From positions 1 through 29,020 of the forward strand of contig JAUNQL010000001.1 in assembly GCA_030536195.1 (NCBI GenBank): 29,020 bases of DNA, in the 5' to 3' direction. The translations under genes were made by a program, and so were the position numbers. Of this stretch, positions 7,659-13,697 are shown one piece after another; positions within the stretch are counted from its first letter, which is position 1; every line of letters starts with the position of its first letter. Under the pieces are notes generated by a model. It made no database searches and was not told the DNA's origin. It saw only the letters and a list, made by a program, of their open reading frames with translations. This stretch comes from Clostridia bacterium (GTDB lineage Bacteria > Bacillota > Clostridia > Oscillospirales > Acutalibacteraceae).

Positions 7659-7955
7659 TTACATCATACCGTCGAAGAACTCAATTGTCTTTGAGTCTTC
7701 TGTGAGAGTAACGATTGCCTTCTTCCAAGAAGCTGTGTAACCCTCGTAACGGCCCTGACGGCGAAGCTTGCCGCGTACTGATAATGTGTTTACCTTTGCT
7801 ACTTTAACGTCGAAGAGTTCTTCAACTGCCTTAGCAATTTCGATCTTGTTAGCATCCTTGGCTACTTTGAATGTGTACTTCTTGTAAGCCTGGTTTTCCA
7901 TTGATGCTTCTGTGATGATTGGTTTGAGGATAATATCCTGTGCTAACTTACTCAT
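7659..7955 (-). CDS. rplW: 50S ribosomal protein L23
   Basis: L23 lies at the tunnel exit and is the docking point for trigger factor and SRP. The 98-residue product has DIILKPIITEASMENQAYKK, KYTFKVAKDANKIEIAKAVE and VAKVNTLSVRGKLRRQGRYE, the family pattern, and ends IEFFDGMM. Its ATG overlaps the rplD stop by 4 nt (ATGA), so the two genes are probably translationally coupled; GAGGAGG sits just upstream inside rplD. Confidence 0.97.
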   Translation of the reverse strand: MSKLAQDIILKPIITEASMENQAYKKYTFKVAKDANKIEIAKAVEELFDVKVAKVNTLSVRGKLRRQGRYEGYTASWKKAIVTLTEDSKTIEFFDGMM

Positions 7956-8575
7956 GCATATACCTCCTCAAGCTTTTCAACTGCTGCCTTAGCGATTACA
8001 ACCTTGTTGCAGTTAACGAGATCATAAACGTTGATAGCATTTACTGGTGAAACCTTAACGCCCTTGATGTTACGAGCACTCTTGTAGATGATGTCGTCAA
8101 CGCCATCTGTAACAACGAGTGTCTTCTTAGCACCACTTACTGCGTCAAGAACTTTTGCCATTTCCTTTGTCTTGATTTCCTTGAGCTTAAGCTCATCAAC
8201 AACAACGAACTCATCGTTTGCTACTTTGTCTGAAAGAGCAGAGAGCATAGCGAGCTTTCTAACCTTCTTGTTGATTGAGAAACCGTATGAACGTGGCTTT
8301 GGACCAAAAGCGATACCACCGTGTGTCCACTGTGGAGCTCTTGTTGAACCCTGGCGAGCACGGCCTGTGCCCTTCTGTCTCCATGGCTTCTTGCCACCAC
8401 CGCTAACTTCAGAGCGTGTCTTGGTTGACTGTGTGCCCTGACGCTGGTTAGCGAGATAATTAACTACTACGAGATGAACTGCTGACATATTTGGAACAAT
8501 ACCGAAGATGTCGTCATTCAGGTCCATAGTGCCAACCTTTTTGCCGGTTGTATTAAGTACTGATACCTGTGGCAT
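7952..8575 (-). CDS. rplD: 50S ribosomal protein L4
   Basis: L4 reaches into the exit tunnel with a long loop and helps start 50S assembly. In E. coli it also represses its own S10 operon through the leader; this is not established for Clostridia. The 207-residue product has the loop signature KPWRQKGTGRARQGSTRAPQ followed by WTHGGIAFGPKPRSY and the Rossmann-like C-terminal region (VVVDELKLKEIKTKEMAKVL). The ATG follows GTAAGGAGGTAGACTAGA. It is 14 nt after rplC and overlaps rplW by 4 nt. Confidence 0.98.
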   Translation of the reverse strand: MPQVSVLNTTGKKVGTMDLNDDIFGIVPNMSAVHLVVVNYLANQRQGTQSTKTRSEVSGGGKKPWRQKGTGRARQGSTRAPQWTHGGIAFGPKPRSYGFSINKKVRKLAMLSALSDKVANDEFVVVDELKLKEIKTKEMAKVLDAVSGAKKTLVVTDGVDDIIYKSARNIKGVKVSPVNAINVYDLVNCNKVVIAKAAVEKLEEVYA

Positions 8576-8589
8576 TCTAGTCTACCTCC

Positions 8590-9225
8590 TTACGCATTCT
8601 TGATGCTGTTCTTCAAAACAACGATGCCGCCCTTAGGACCTGGAATAGCGCCCTTGATAGCGATGAGGTTGTTCTCAGCATCTACTTTAACGATGTCTAA
8701 GTTCTGGATTGTAACTCTCTCTGCACCGAGGTGACCAGCGAGTTTCTTTCCTTTGAAAACTCTTGATGGGTCAGAGCAAGCACCGAGTGAACCGGCATGT
8801 CTTACTACAGGACCTGAACCGTGAGTTTCTTTAAGTCTACCGAAGTTCCAGCGCTTGATTGCACCGGCGGTTCCTTTACCCTTTGATGTACCAACAACAT
8901 CTACTCTGTCGCCAACCTCAAATGTGTCAGCCTTTAAGATGTCGCCTACGTTAAGTGCAGCACAGTCATCAAGGCGGAATTCCTTGAGAACCTTCTTTGG
9001 TGCTACATCAGCCTTTGCGAAGTGACCCTGCATTGGCTTGTTTACTCTCTGTACCTTAACATCACCGAAGCCAAGCTGGATTGCATCATAGCCATCATTC
9101 TCAACTGTCTTCTTCTGTGTTACTGCACATGGACCTGCTTCGATTACTGTTACAGGAACTACATTTCCCTTTTCATCGAAAAGCTGTGTCATACCGATTT
9201 TCTTTCCGATAAGACCTTTTTGCAT
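8590..9225 (-). CDS. rplC: 50S ribosomal protein L3
   Basis: L3 is one of the earliest large-subunit assembly proteins, with a loop reaching the peptidyl transferase centre. The 211-residue product starts MQKGLIGKKIGMTQLFDEKG and contains FGRLKETHGSGPVVRHAGS, CSDPSRVFKGKKLAGHLGAE and VTIQNLDIVKVD, all family signatures. The ATG follows AAAGGAGGAAAATATC. The gap to rpsJ is 73 nt, larger than other gaps in the cluster, and holds a hairpin (9250-9267). Confidence 0.98.
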   Translation of the reverse strand: MQKGLIGKKIGMTQLFDEKGNVVPVTVIEAGPCAVTQKKTVENDGYDAIQLGFGDVKVQRVNKPMQGHFAKADVAPKKVLKEFRLDDCAALNVGDILKADTFEVGDRVDVVGTSKGKGTAGAIKRWNFGRLKETHGSGPVVRHAGSLGACSDPSRVFKGKKLAGHLGAERVTIQNLDIVKVDAENNLIAIKGAIPGPKGGIVVLKNSIKNA

Positions 9226-9249
9226 GATATTTTCCTCCTTTAGTTATTG

Positions 9250-9267
9250 GTTGGTGTTTCCACCAAC
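9250..9267 (-). other. Hairpin in the rpsJ-rplC gap
   Basis: On the minus strand GTTGGTG and CACCAAC form a perfect 7-bp stem closed by a GAAA tetraloop. There is no T-run after it, so it does not look like a terminator. It ends about 10 nt before the rplC Shine-Dalgarno. It could be an mRNA processing, stability or protein-binding site. The stem is directly visible; a role is not. Confidence 0.6.
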
Positions 9268-9298
9268 ATGACTTTTCCTGGACTTGAGACTTTAGCGA

Positions 9299-9610
9299 TT
9301 AAAGTTTAATCTCGATCTCTACGCCAGCAGGAAGCTCAAGACCTGTGAGAGCCTCAACTGTTTTGTTTGAAGGTCTCATGATGTCGATGAGTCTCTTGTG
9401 TGTGCGCTGCTCGAACTGCTCACGGCTGTCCTTGTACTTGTGTACAGCGCGAAGGATTGTTACTACTTCCTTCTCTGTTGGAAGTGGAACTGGGCCAGAA
9501 ACCTTAGCGCCTGTGCGCTTTGCTGTTTCAACAATCTTCTCTGCTGCTGCATCTACAAGATTGTGGTCGTAACCCTTAAGTCTGATTCTGATTTTTTCTT
9601 TTACTGCCAT
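9299..9610 (-). CDS. rpsJ: 30S ribosomal protein S10, first gene of the cluster
   Basis: S10 is a 30S head protein that also acts in transcription antitermination as NusE with NusB. The 103-residue product starts AVKEKIRIRLKGYDHNLVD and has the conserved KVSGPVPLPTEKEVVTILR and the loop EQFEQRTHKRLIDIMRPSN. The ATG lies behind TGGAGGAATAAAA. It opens a run of 21 ribosomal protein genes plus secY. A promoter and a leader of about 200 nt lie upstream, and rarA is divergent beyond it. Neither tuf nor fusA lies directly upstream, unlike in many bacteria. Confidence 0.98.
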   Translation of the reverse strand: MAVKEKIRIRLKGYDHNLVDAAAEKIVETAKRTGAKVSGPVPLPTEKEVVTILRAVHKYKDSREQFEQRTHKRLIDIMRPSNKTVEALTGLELPAGVEIEIKL

Positions 9611-9826
9611 TTTTTATTCCTCCATAAAATACACACCGCCGGGCGTTTCCTCTCTCAGTAATTAAAAAACCTGGAAAACAGGAACGTCTCCGGTTGGCAA
9701 AACGGCATAGTTTCGCCCGGTTTAAAATCGGACATACTCCGCAGGAGTTCCCTACCTCAGAGGGTAGCCACATCCCACATCTACGCATATCTACGCGCTT
9801 TTCGACACGTCTGCCTTTTCGCGCGC
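9611..9826 (-). promoter_or_regulatory. Structured 5' leader of the S10 operon mRNA
   Basis: The stretch between the inferred start of transcription and rpsJ is about 210 nt without an ORF. On the minus strand it can form a hairpin at 9752-9767 (CTACC/GGTAG), one at 9736-9748 (ACTCC/GGAGT), and a terminator-like stem AACCGGA/TCCAGGTT at 9668-9695 with one bulge, followed by a T-run. CCGGGCG (9714-9720) and CGCCCGG (9639-9645) are perfectly complementary and enclose that terminator-like stem. The pairings are read by eye. Regulation by attenuation or by an r-protein is inference. Confidence 0.5.
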
Positions 9827-9832
9827 CCCAAT

Positions 9833-9861
9833 ATAATATCACGCGTATTATAATAATGCAA
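9833..9861 (-). promoter_or_regulatory. Sigma-A promoter of the S10-spc cluster
   Basis: On the minus strand TTGCAT (-35, 9856-9861) and TATTAT (-10, 9833-9838) are separated by exactly 17 bases. A second possible pair, TTGAAA with TATAAT at 15-nt spacing, lies slightly upstream and overlaps. This is the only good promoter seen before rpsJ. Confidence 0.7.
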
Positions 9862-10024
9862 CAATTTTTTCAAAAAACTTTCGTAGAGTTTACACAAAGG
9901 ATTGCCATAATCTTTGGCAAACACAACATATAGTTTGATATGGCTAAAAACGCCACCAAATGGCATATATTGTGGAGAAAAAGTTTACAATTTGTTTATA
10001 TTTTCACCTTTTTCTGCTAATCGC
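9862..10024. other. Divergent intergenic region between rpsJ and rarA
   Basis: No convincing gene lies here. It holds an inverted repeat TTGCCA (9902-9907) / TGGCAA (9915-9920) and further TGGC/GCCA half-sites at about 9941, 9952 and 9961. A TTGTGGAGAAAA element at 9970-9981 recurs at 11706-11717 upstream of the Ogg gene. The octamer AGTTTACA also occurs twice. These could be operators, but no known regulator motif was recognised. Confidence 0.4.
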
Positions 10025-10053
10025 TTGCAAACCCTCTCGCGCGCGTATATTAT
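10025..10053 (+). promoter_or_regulatory. Sigma-A promoter of rarA
   Basis: TTGCAA (10025-10030), a 17-bp spacer and TATTAT (10048-10053) form a good promoter about 38 nt before the rarA ATG. The spacer is unusually GC-alternating (CGCGCGCG). Confidence 0.65.
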
Positions 10054-10090
10054 AAATGGTATATTAGAAAAGTCAATGGAGGACCTAAAA

Positions 10091-11341
10091 ATGAGCTCAC
10101 CTCTAGCCGATCGTCTTCGTCCAACAACATTGGATGAAATGGTAGGACAAGAACACCTTTTGGGGCCAGGAAAAGCCCTTAGAAACATCATCGAATCAGG
10201 CGAGATTCCAAACCTGATTTTCTATGGCCCATCAGGTATAGGCAAGACAACTCTTGCCAGCATCATTGCAAAACAGACCAATAAGAGACTTTACAAGCTC
10301 AACGCAACCAACGCATCAGTGAACGATATCAAGGATATCATCGCTGATGTGGATACTCTTATGACTCCAAATGGTATCCTCCTCTATCTCGATGAGATTC
10401 AGTATTTCAATAAAAAGCAACAACAGTCACTCCTTGAGTTTTTGGAGAGCGGCAAGATAACCATGATTGCATCAACTACAGAAAATCCATATTTTTATGT
10501 ATACAATGCAGTTATCAGCCGTTGCACAGTATTTGAGTTTAAATCAGTTACGCCGGCCGAAATTGAAAAGGCCGTGCTTCGCGCATTTTCTATTATAAGT
10601 GAAGAGAACGGCGTGACTTTCGATATCGAGGACGGCTTAACGCTCGACATCGCGACCAGCGCTGGCGGCGATGTGCGCAAGGCAATCAATACAGTGGAAC
10701 TGATTGGCCTTGCCGCACTGGATGGCAAGGTGACGAAGGATCTCGTCACCGACATCACAGGCCACAGCGCAATGCGCTATGACCGTGCAGGCGACGACCA
10801 CTACGATATCCTCTCCGCTTACCAAAAGTCTATGCGTGGCTCAGACCCTGACGCTGCGCTCCACTATCTCGCAAGACTTTTGGAAGCAGGCGATTTGATA
10901 TCAGCTGTACGTCGCCTCCTTGTCTGCGCATGCGAGGACGTAGGCCTTGCATATCCTCAGATTATCCCTATTGTCAAATCCGCTTGCGACATCGCACTTC
11001 AAGTTGGACTCCCAGAGGCACAGATTCCACTTGCTGACGCAGTCATACTTGTTGCCACTAGTCCTAAGTCCAACTCTGGCGTCAGTGCAATCGAAGCTGC
11101 GATGGCAGACATCCAAAGTGGCAACTTTGGCGCCATCCCAAGAACCCTCCAAAACAAACACTTTGATGGAGAGGATCAGGATATCAAAGGTCAGTTCTAC
11201 AAATACCCTCACGTATTTCCAAATCACTGGCTTGAGCAACAGTATCTTCCTGATGCTATCAAAGATGTAACTTACTATGAATATGGAGATAATAAGATAG
11301 AGCAAGCCACAAAAGCTTACTGGGATCAAATCAAAAAATAG
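10091..11341 (+). CDS. rarA: Replication-associated recombination protein A (RarA/MgsA AAA+ ATPase)
   Basis: RarA is a clamp-loader-like AAA+ ATPase that acts at stalled replication forks with RecA, SSB and polymerase. The 416-residue product has Walker A GPSGIGKTT (46-54), Walker B LLYLDEIQYF (97-106), sensor 1 ASTTENPYF (127-135) and the sensor 2 region DVRKAINTVE. The C-terminal MgsA domain has RAGDDHYDILSAYQKSMRGS and the end signature YKYPHVFPNHWLEQQYLP. The ATG at 10091 is 8 nt from GGAGG and gives the family N-terminus SSPLADRLRPTTLDEMVGQ. An open frame runs further upstream to 9914 but that part is promoter DNA. No clear intrinsic terminator follows. Confidence 0.95.
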   Translation: MSSPLADRLRPTTLDEMVGQEHLLGPGKALRNIIESGEIPNLIFYGPSGIGKTTLASIIAKQTNKRLYKLNATNASVNDIKDIIADVDTLMTPNGILLYLDEIQYFNKKQQQSLLEFLESGKITMIASTTENPYFYVYNAVISRCTVFEFKSVTPAEIEKAVLRAFSIISEENGVTFDIEDGLTLDIATSAGGDVRKAINTVELIGLAALDGKVTKDLVTDITGHSAMRYDRAGDDHYDILSAYQKSMRGSDPDAALHYLARLLEAGDLISAVRRLLVCACEDVGLAYPQIIPIVKSACDIALQVGLPEAQIPLADAVILVATSPKSNSGVSAIEAAMADIQSGNFGAIPRTLQNKHFDGEDQDIKGQFYKYPHVFPNHWLEQQYLPDAIKDVTYYEYGDNKIEQATKAYWDQIKK

Positions 11342-11845
11342 ACTACAGTTTTTTCATAAATGTCTATAAATTAGCGAACAACTTATATATATTCATTTAT
11401 TTTTCTAATTTAGAAAAATATTCAGATTGACAATTTTTGTTAAAACTATAATCACGCTTTACCACGTGAAATAAAAACGTACGTGTGTTCATAAACCACG
11501 TAACTATGTTATTTAGCAAAACCACATTCCTACGTGGTTTTAAACTTGTCAAGGGGTTTTTAACAAAAATTTTTAAGGCAAAATTGCAGAATTATACTAA
11601 CTGTAATATAAAAATGCACATAAAATGTTAAAAACTCGGTGGAAATTGCGGAAATAAAATTTTTATATAACGTAGCATAGGGATTTCTTCGGCGTTTCCT
11701 ACCTTTTGTGGAGAAAATTGGGGTTGACAATACTTGTGATTACACAACGTTAAAAACGCTTTACCACGAGAAAAAGAAATAGCAAAATGCACGAAAATAC
11801 GTGATTTTTTTGGAAGTATAAATTGCACAAAAGAAAGGCAAAAAC
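11342..11845. other. AT-rich intergenic region with repeated CCACG elements
   Basis: These 504 bases between rarA and ogg hold no credible gene; hand counting gives about 29% G+C over 11341-11820. Visible elements are: a 21-bp palindrome at 11399-11419; the 13-mer ACGCTTTACCACG at 11454-11466 and again at 11756-11768; TTGACA 27-32 nt before each copy; the inverted pair AAACCACGTA (11493-11502) / TACGTGGTTT (11531-11540), whose right arm can instead pair with AAAACCAC at 11518-11525; and a near-perfect 15-nt inverted pair at 11432-11446 and 11556-11571. No known RNA family was recognised. The promoter of ogg must lie here but I cannot place it. Confidence 0.6.
11399..11419. repeat. Perfect 21-bp AT palindrome downstream of rarA
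   Basis: ATTTTTCTA and TAGAAAAAT are exact inverse complements with a 3-nt centre. It could be an operator. Because the stem is almost all A-T and no T-run follows it, it is a poor terminator. Confidence 0.6.
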
Positions 11846-12691
11846 ATGGCCAATTTTTTTACACTGAATTATAACAACTGTAACTTGACAGTTGAAAATA
11901 TTCATTGCTTAAACCTGGATTATACACTCGACTGCGGTCAATCCTTCCGTTGGCAGAAGAGAAGTGACGGCCATTGGTGTGCGGTAGTCGACGGAAAATA
12001 CCGTGAACTCTCCCAGGATGCACCTGACTCCATCACCTTTTACAACTGTACAGAGGAGGAATTCAATTCCTTTTGGGTACACTACTTCGATCTTGAAAGA
12101 AACTACGATGAAATACTAGATTGCTATAAGAAGGACAAGTATTTAAAGGAAGCAATCAGTGCCTACTATGGCATCCGAGTAATGAATCAGGACCCATGGG
12201 AGGCTCTCTGCTCCTTTATAATCTCTCAGAACAACAACATACCTAGAATTAAAGGTATTATTAATAGGCTCTGTGAGGCGTATGGTGACAAACTACCAAA
12301 TAGTGAATATACATTCCCATCAGCAGAAACACTCGCAAAGCTTGAACCAGAGGACCTAGCCCCAATCAGAGCCGGCTTTAGGAACAAATACATTATTGAC
12401 GCTGCGCGCAAGGTCGCATCTGGTGAGATAGACCTTGAGGCAATAAAAAAGCTCCCGCTTGATGACGCGGAAGCAGAGCTATTAAAGATTAAAGGTGTAG
12501 GACCTAAAGTTGCACAGTGTGCACTCCTCTATGGATGCGAACAAGTCGATGCCTTTCCAATAGATGTCTGGGTCAAGAAGATAATGGCAGAGCTCTATCC
12601 AAAAGGACTGCCATCCTGTACAAAAGATACACGGGGCATAGCACAACAGTATCTCTTCCATTGGAGAAGAAATAACTCGTCCCACGCATAA
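11846..12691 (+). CDS. 8-oxoguanine DNA glycosylase, Ogg1 type (HhH-GPD)
   Basis: This enzyme should excise 8-oxoguanine and cut the strand by its lyase activity in base excision repair. The 281-residue product has the Ogg N-terminal domain with LDCGQSFRWQ (28-37) and the middle motif SFIISQNNNIPRIKGI (123-138). The helix-hairpin-helix is LLKIKGVGPKVAQCA (212-226), with K221 in the place of the catalytic lysine and D240 (DAFPIDVWV) as the second catalytic residue. The ATG follows AAAGAAAGG, a moderate ribosome binding site. It is a single gene ending in a bidirectional terminator. AlkA-type glycosylases are the main alternative, but GQSFRW and K221 favour Ogg. Confidence 0.9.
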   Translation: MANFFTLNYNNCNLTVENIHCLNLDYTLDCGQSFRWQKRSDGHWCAVVDGKYRELSQDAPDSITFYNCTEEEFNSFWVHYFDLERNYDEILDCYKKDKYLKEAISAYYGIRVMNQDPWEALCSFIISQNNNIPRIKGIINRLCEAYGDKLPNSEYTFPSAETLAKLEPEDLAPIRAGFRNKYIIDAARKVASGEIDLEAIKKLPLDDAEAELLKIKGVGPKVAQCALLYGCEQVDAFPIDVWVKKIMAELYPKGLPSCTKDTRGIAQQYLFHWRRNNSSHA

Positions 12692-12696
12692 AAAAA

Positions 12697-12724
12697 GAGG
12701 CAACCGAAAGGTTGCCTCTTTTTT
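12697..12724. terminator. Bidirectional intrinsic terminator between ogg and the tRNAs
   Basis: GAGGCAACC / GGTTGCCTC form a 9-bp stem with a GAAA loop, with six T on the plus side and six A on the other side. It can end ogg transcription from the left and the tRNA transcript from the right. Confidence 0.9.
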
Positions 12725-12798
12725 GGTGACCCGGACGAGATTTGAACTCGTGTTACCGCCGTGAAAGGGCGGTGTCTTGACCACTTGACCACCGGGCC
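12724..12798 (-). tRNA. tRNA-Glu (anticodon TTC)
   Basis: On the minus strand the acceptor arms are GGCCCGG and CCGGGTC with discriminator A and an encoded CCA. The anticodon stem CCGCC/GGCGG encloses the loop CTTTCAC, anticodon TTC. The T arm has GTTCAAATC. The cloverleaf is complete at 75 nt. It is the second gene of a two-tRNA unit. Confidence 0.96.
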
Positions 12799-12804
12799 AA
12801 AATT

Positions 12805-12824
12805 GGGACCGCTATTGCGGTCCC
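12805..12824 (-). other. Hairpin between tRNA-Met and tRNA-Glu
   Basis: GGGACCGC and GCGGTCCC form a perfect 8-bp stem with an AATA loop on the minus strand, followed by AATTTT just before tRNA-Glu. It may be a processing signal or a weak attenuator between the two tRNAs; the T-run is short. Confidence 0.6.
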
Positions 12825-12831
12825 TCACGCT

Positions 12832-12908
12832 TGGTAGCGGGAGTAGGATTCGAACCAACGACACCCCGGGTATGAACCGAGTGCTCTAGCCAACTGAGCT
12901 ATCCCGCC
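12832..12908 (-). tRNA. tRNA-Met (anticodon CAT), elongator type
   Basis: On the minus strand the acceptor GGCGGGA pairs with TCCCGCT (G1-U72, as in other Firmicutes elongator tRNA-Met), followed by A and an encoded CCA. The anticodon stem CTCGG/CCGGG carries the loop TTCATAC. The initiator hallmark of three G-C pairs beside the anticodon loop, with an unpaired first base, is absent. A CAT tRNA-Ile2 is less likely given the acceptor sequence. Length is 77 nt. Confidence 0.92.
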
Positions 12909-12928
12909 ATTTATAAAGCGCGAAAGTT

Positions 12929-12957
12929 ATTATAACGTACAGAATATAAGTTGTCAA
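12929..12957 (-). promoter_or_regulatory. Consensus sigma-A promoter of the tRNA pair
   Basis: Minus strand: TTGACA (12952-12957), 17-bp spacer, TATAAT (12929-12934), a full consensus match. The predicted start is about 12 nt before tRNA-Met. Both boxes sit at the edges of a larger dyad (12918-12972). Confidence 0.9.
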
Positions 12958-12984
12958 TAACTTTTTCCGCGCCTATAAAACCTA

Positions 12985-13629
12985 TTACAGTAAGATATTT
13001 TTAAGATCCTCAAACGTCGTTGCTATATAGTCGGCATTGTTCTCCAAAAACTCCTCACGCTGACCAAAGCCAAACTCTATACCAATTGATGTAACGCCAA
13101 CTTCGTTTGCACCAATAATATCATAGGACCTGTCACCAACCATTGCCACACGCTTTGATGGCTCAATGCCAAGTCGCTCACAAGCTGTGCGAACAAGGTA
13201 CGCCTTGTTGGCCTCATGATTTTTAAGGTCTGGGCCTACCACTTCCTCATAGAGCTCATCTGCACCAATGTCGTGTACACCCGTTTCAAGGAATACAAGT
13301 GGCTTAGAGGATGCTATGGCAAGCCTTACGCCCTCTGCTTTGAGTGCGGCAGCGAGTTCAAGCATGCCTTCCTTTGCCACAAGCTCGTGTACGCCGGTTT
13401 CAGAATAGTAAACTCTGTATGTGTCAACGAGGTCGTTGGCAAGCTCTGGTGAAATGCCATACATAGACTCATATGTAAGATAGAGTGGAGGACCTAAAAA
13501 CTCATTTAAGCGATCCTCATATATAGGCATATTATATTCATTTAAAGAATACCTAATTGCATTGCGAACACCCTCACCTGTATCGGCTACTGTGCCGTCA
13601 AAATCAAATATAACTGCGTCAAAATTCAT
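12985..13629 (-). CDS. HAD-superfamily phosphatase, phosphoglycolate-phosphatase-like
   Basis: This is a soluble HAD subfamily IA hydrolase of 214 residues that removes phosphate from a small metabolite, perhaps phosphoglycolate. Motif I is DFDGTVAD with D9 (nucleophile) and D11, motif II is IASSKP (S108), motif III lysine is K142, and motif IV is VGDRSYDIIGA (D166, D170). The helical cap spans roughly residues 17-85 with the GPPL signature. The ATG at 13629 follows AGAGGGG. It is transcribed from the minus member of a face-to-face promoter pair. No clear terminator lies before the tRNA promoter. The exact substrate cannot be read from sequence. Confidence 0.88.
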   Translation of the reverse strand: MNFDAVIFDFDGTVADTGEGVRNAIRYSLNEYNMPIYEDRLNEFLGPPLYLTYESMYGISPELANDLVDTYRVYYSETGVHELVAKEGMLELAAALKAEGVRLAIASSKPLVFLETGVHDIGADELYEEVVGPDLKNHEANKAYLVRTACERLGIEPSKRVAMVGDRSYDIIGANEVGVTSIGIEFGFGQREEFLENNADYIATTFEDLKNILL

Positions 13630-13652
13630 GTGTTATCCCCTCTTTGGTTTGC

Positions 13653-13681
13653 TTGTAAATTATACACGAATTTGCTATAAT
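13653..13681 (+). promoter_or_regulatory. Promoter of the DUF1624 acyltransferase and nth (plus member of a pair)
   Basis: TTGTAA (13653-13658), 17-bp spacer, TATAAT (13676-13681). The start of transcription would be about 10 nt before the ATG at 13698, leaving a very short leader with GGTGAT as the only ribosome binding site. Confidence 0.7.
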
Positions 13682-13687
13682 CGGCAA
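13659..13687 (-). promoter_or_regulatory. Promoter of the HAD phosphatase (minus member of a pair)
   Basis: Minus strand: TTGCCG (13682-13687), 17-bp spacer, TATAAT (13659-13664). Its -10 box abuts the -35 box of the plus promoter and the reverse, so both promoters use the same 35 bp. Confidence 0.7.
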
Positions 13688-13697
13688 TGGTGATAAT

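Noticed and set aside
9914..10090. N-terminal extension of RarA by 59 residues
   Set aside because: The extra frame covers the promoter (10025-10053) and the family N-terminus SSPLADRLRP begins exactly at the ATG with a good ribosome binding site.
11371..11386. LexA/SOS box near rarA or ogg
   Set aside because: GAAC is present but the inverted GTTC half at 4-nt spacing is not, here or upstream of rarA or nth.
11427..11452. TTGACA followed by TATAAT as an ogg promoter
   Set aside because: The spacing is only 14 bp, too short for a normal sigma-A promoter, and it lies 400 bp before the gene.
11628..11828. Minus-strand frame of 66 codons in the AT-rich gap
   Set aside because: No Shine-Dalgarno, no promoter and no recognisable pattern; the composition fits AT-rich noncoding DNA.
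11342..11845. Replication origin or CRISPR array in the AT-rich gap
   Set aside because: There are no clustered DnaA boxes, no regularly spaced repeats, and no dnaA or cas genes nearby.
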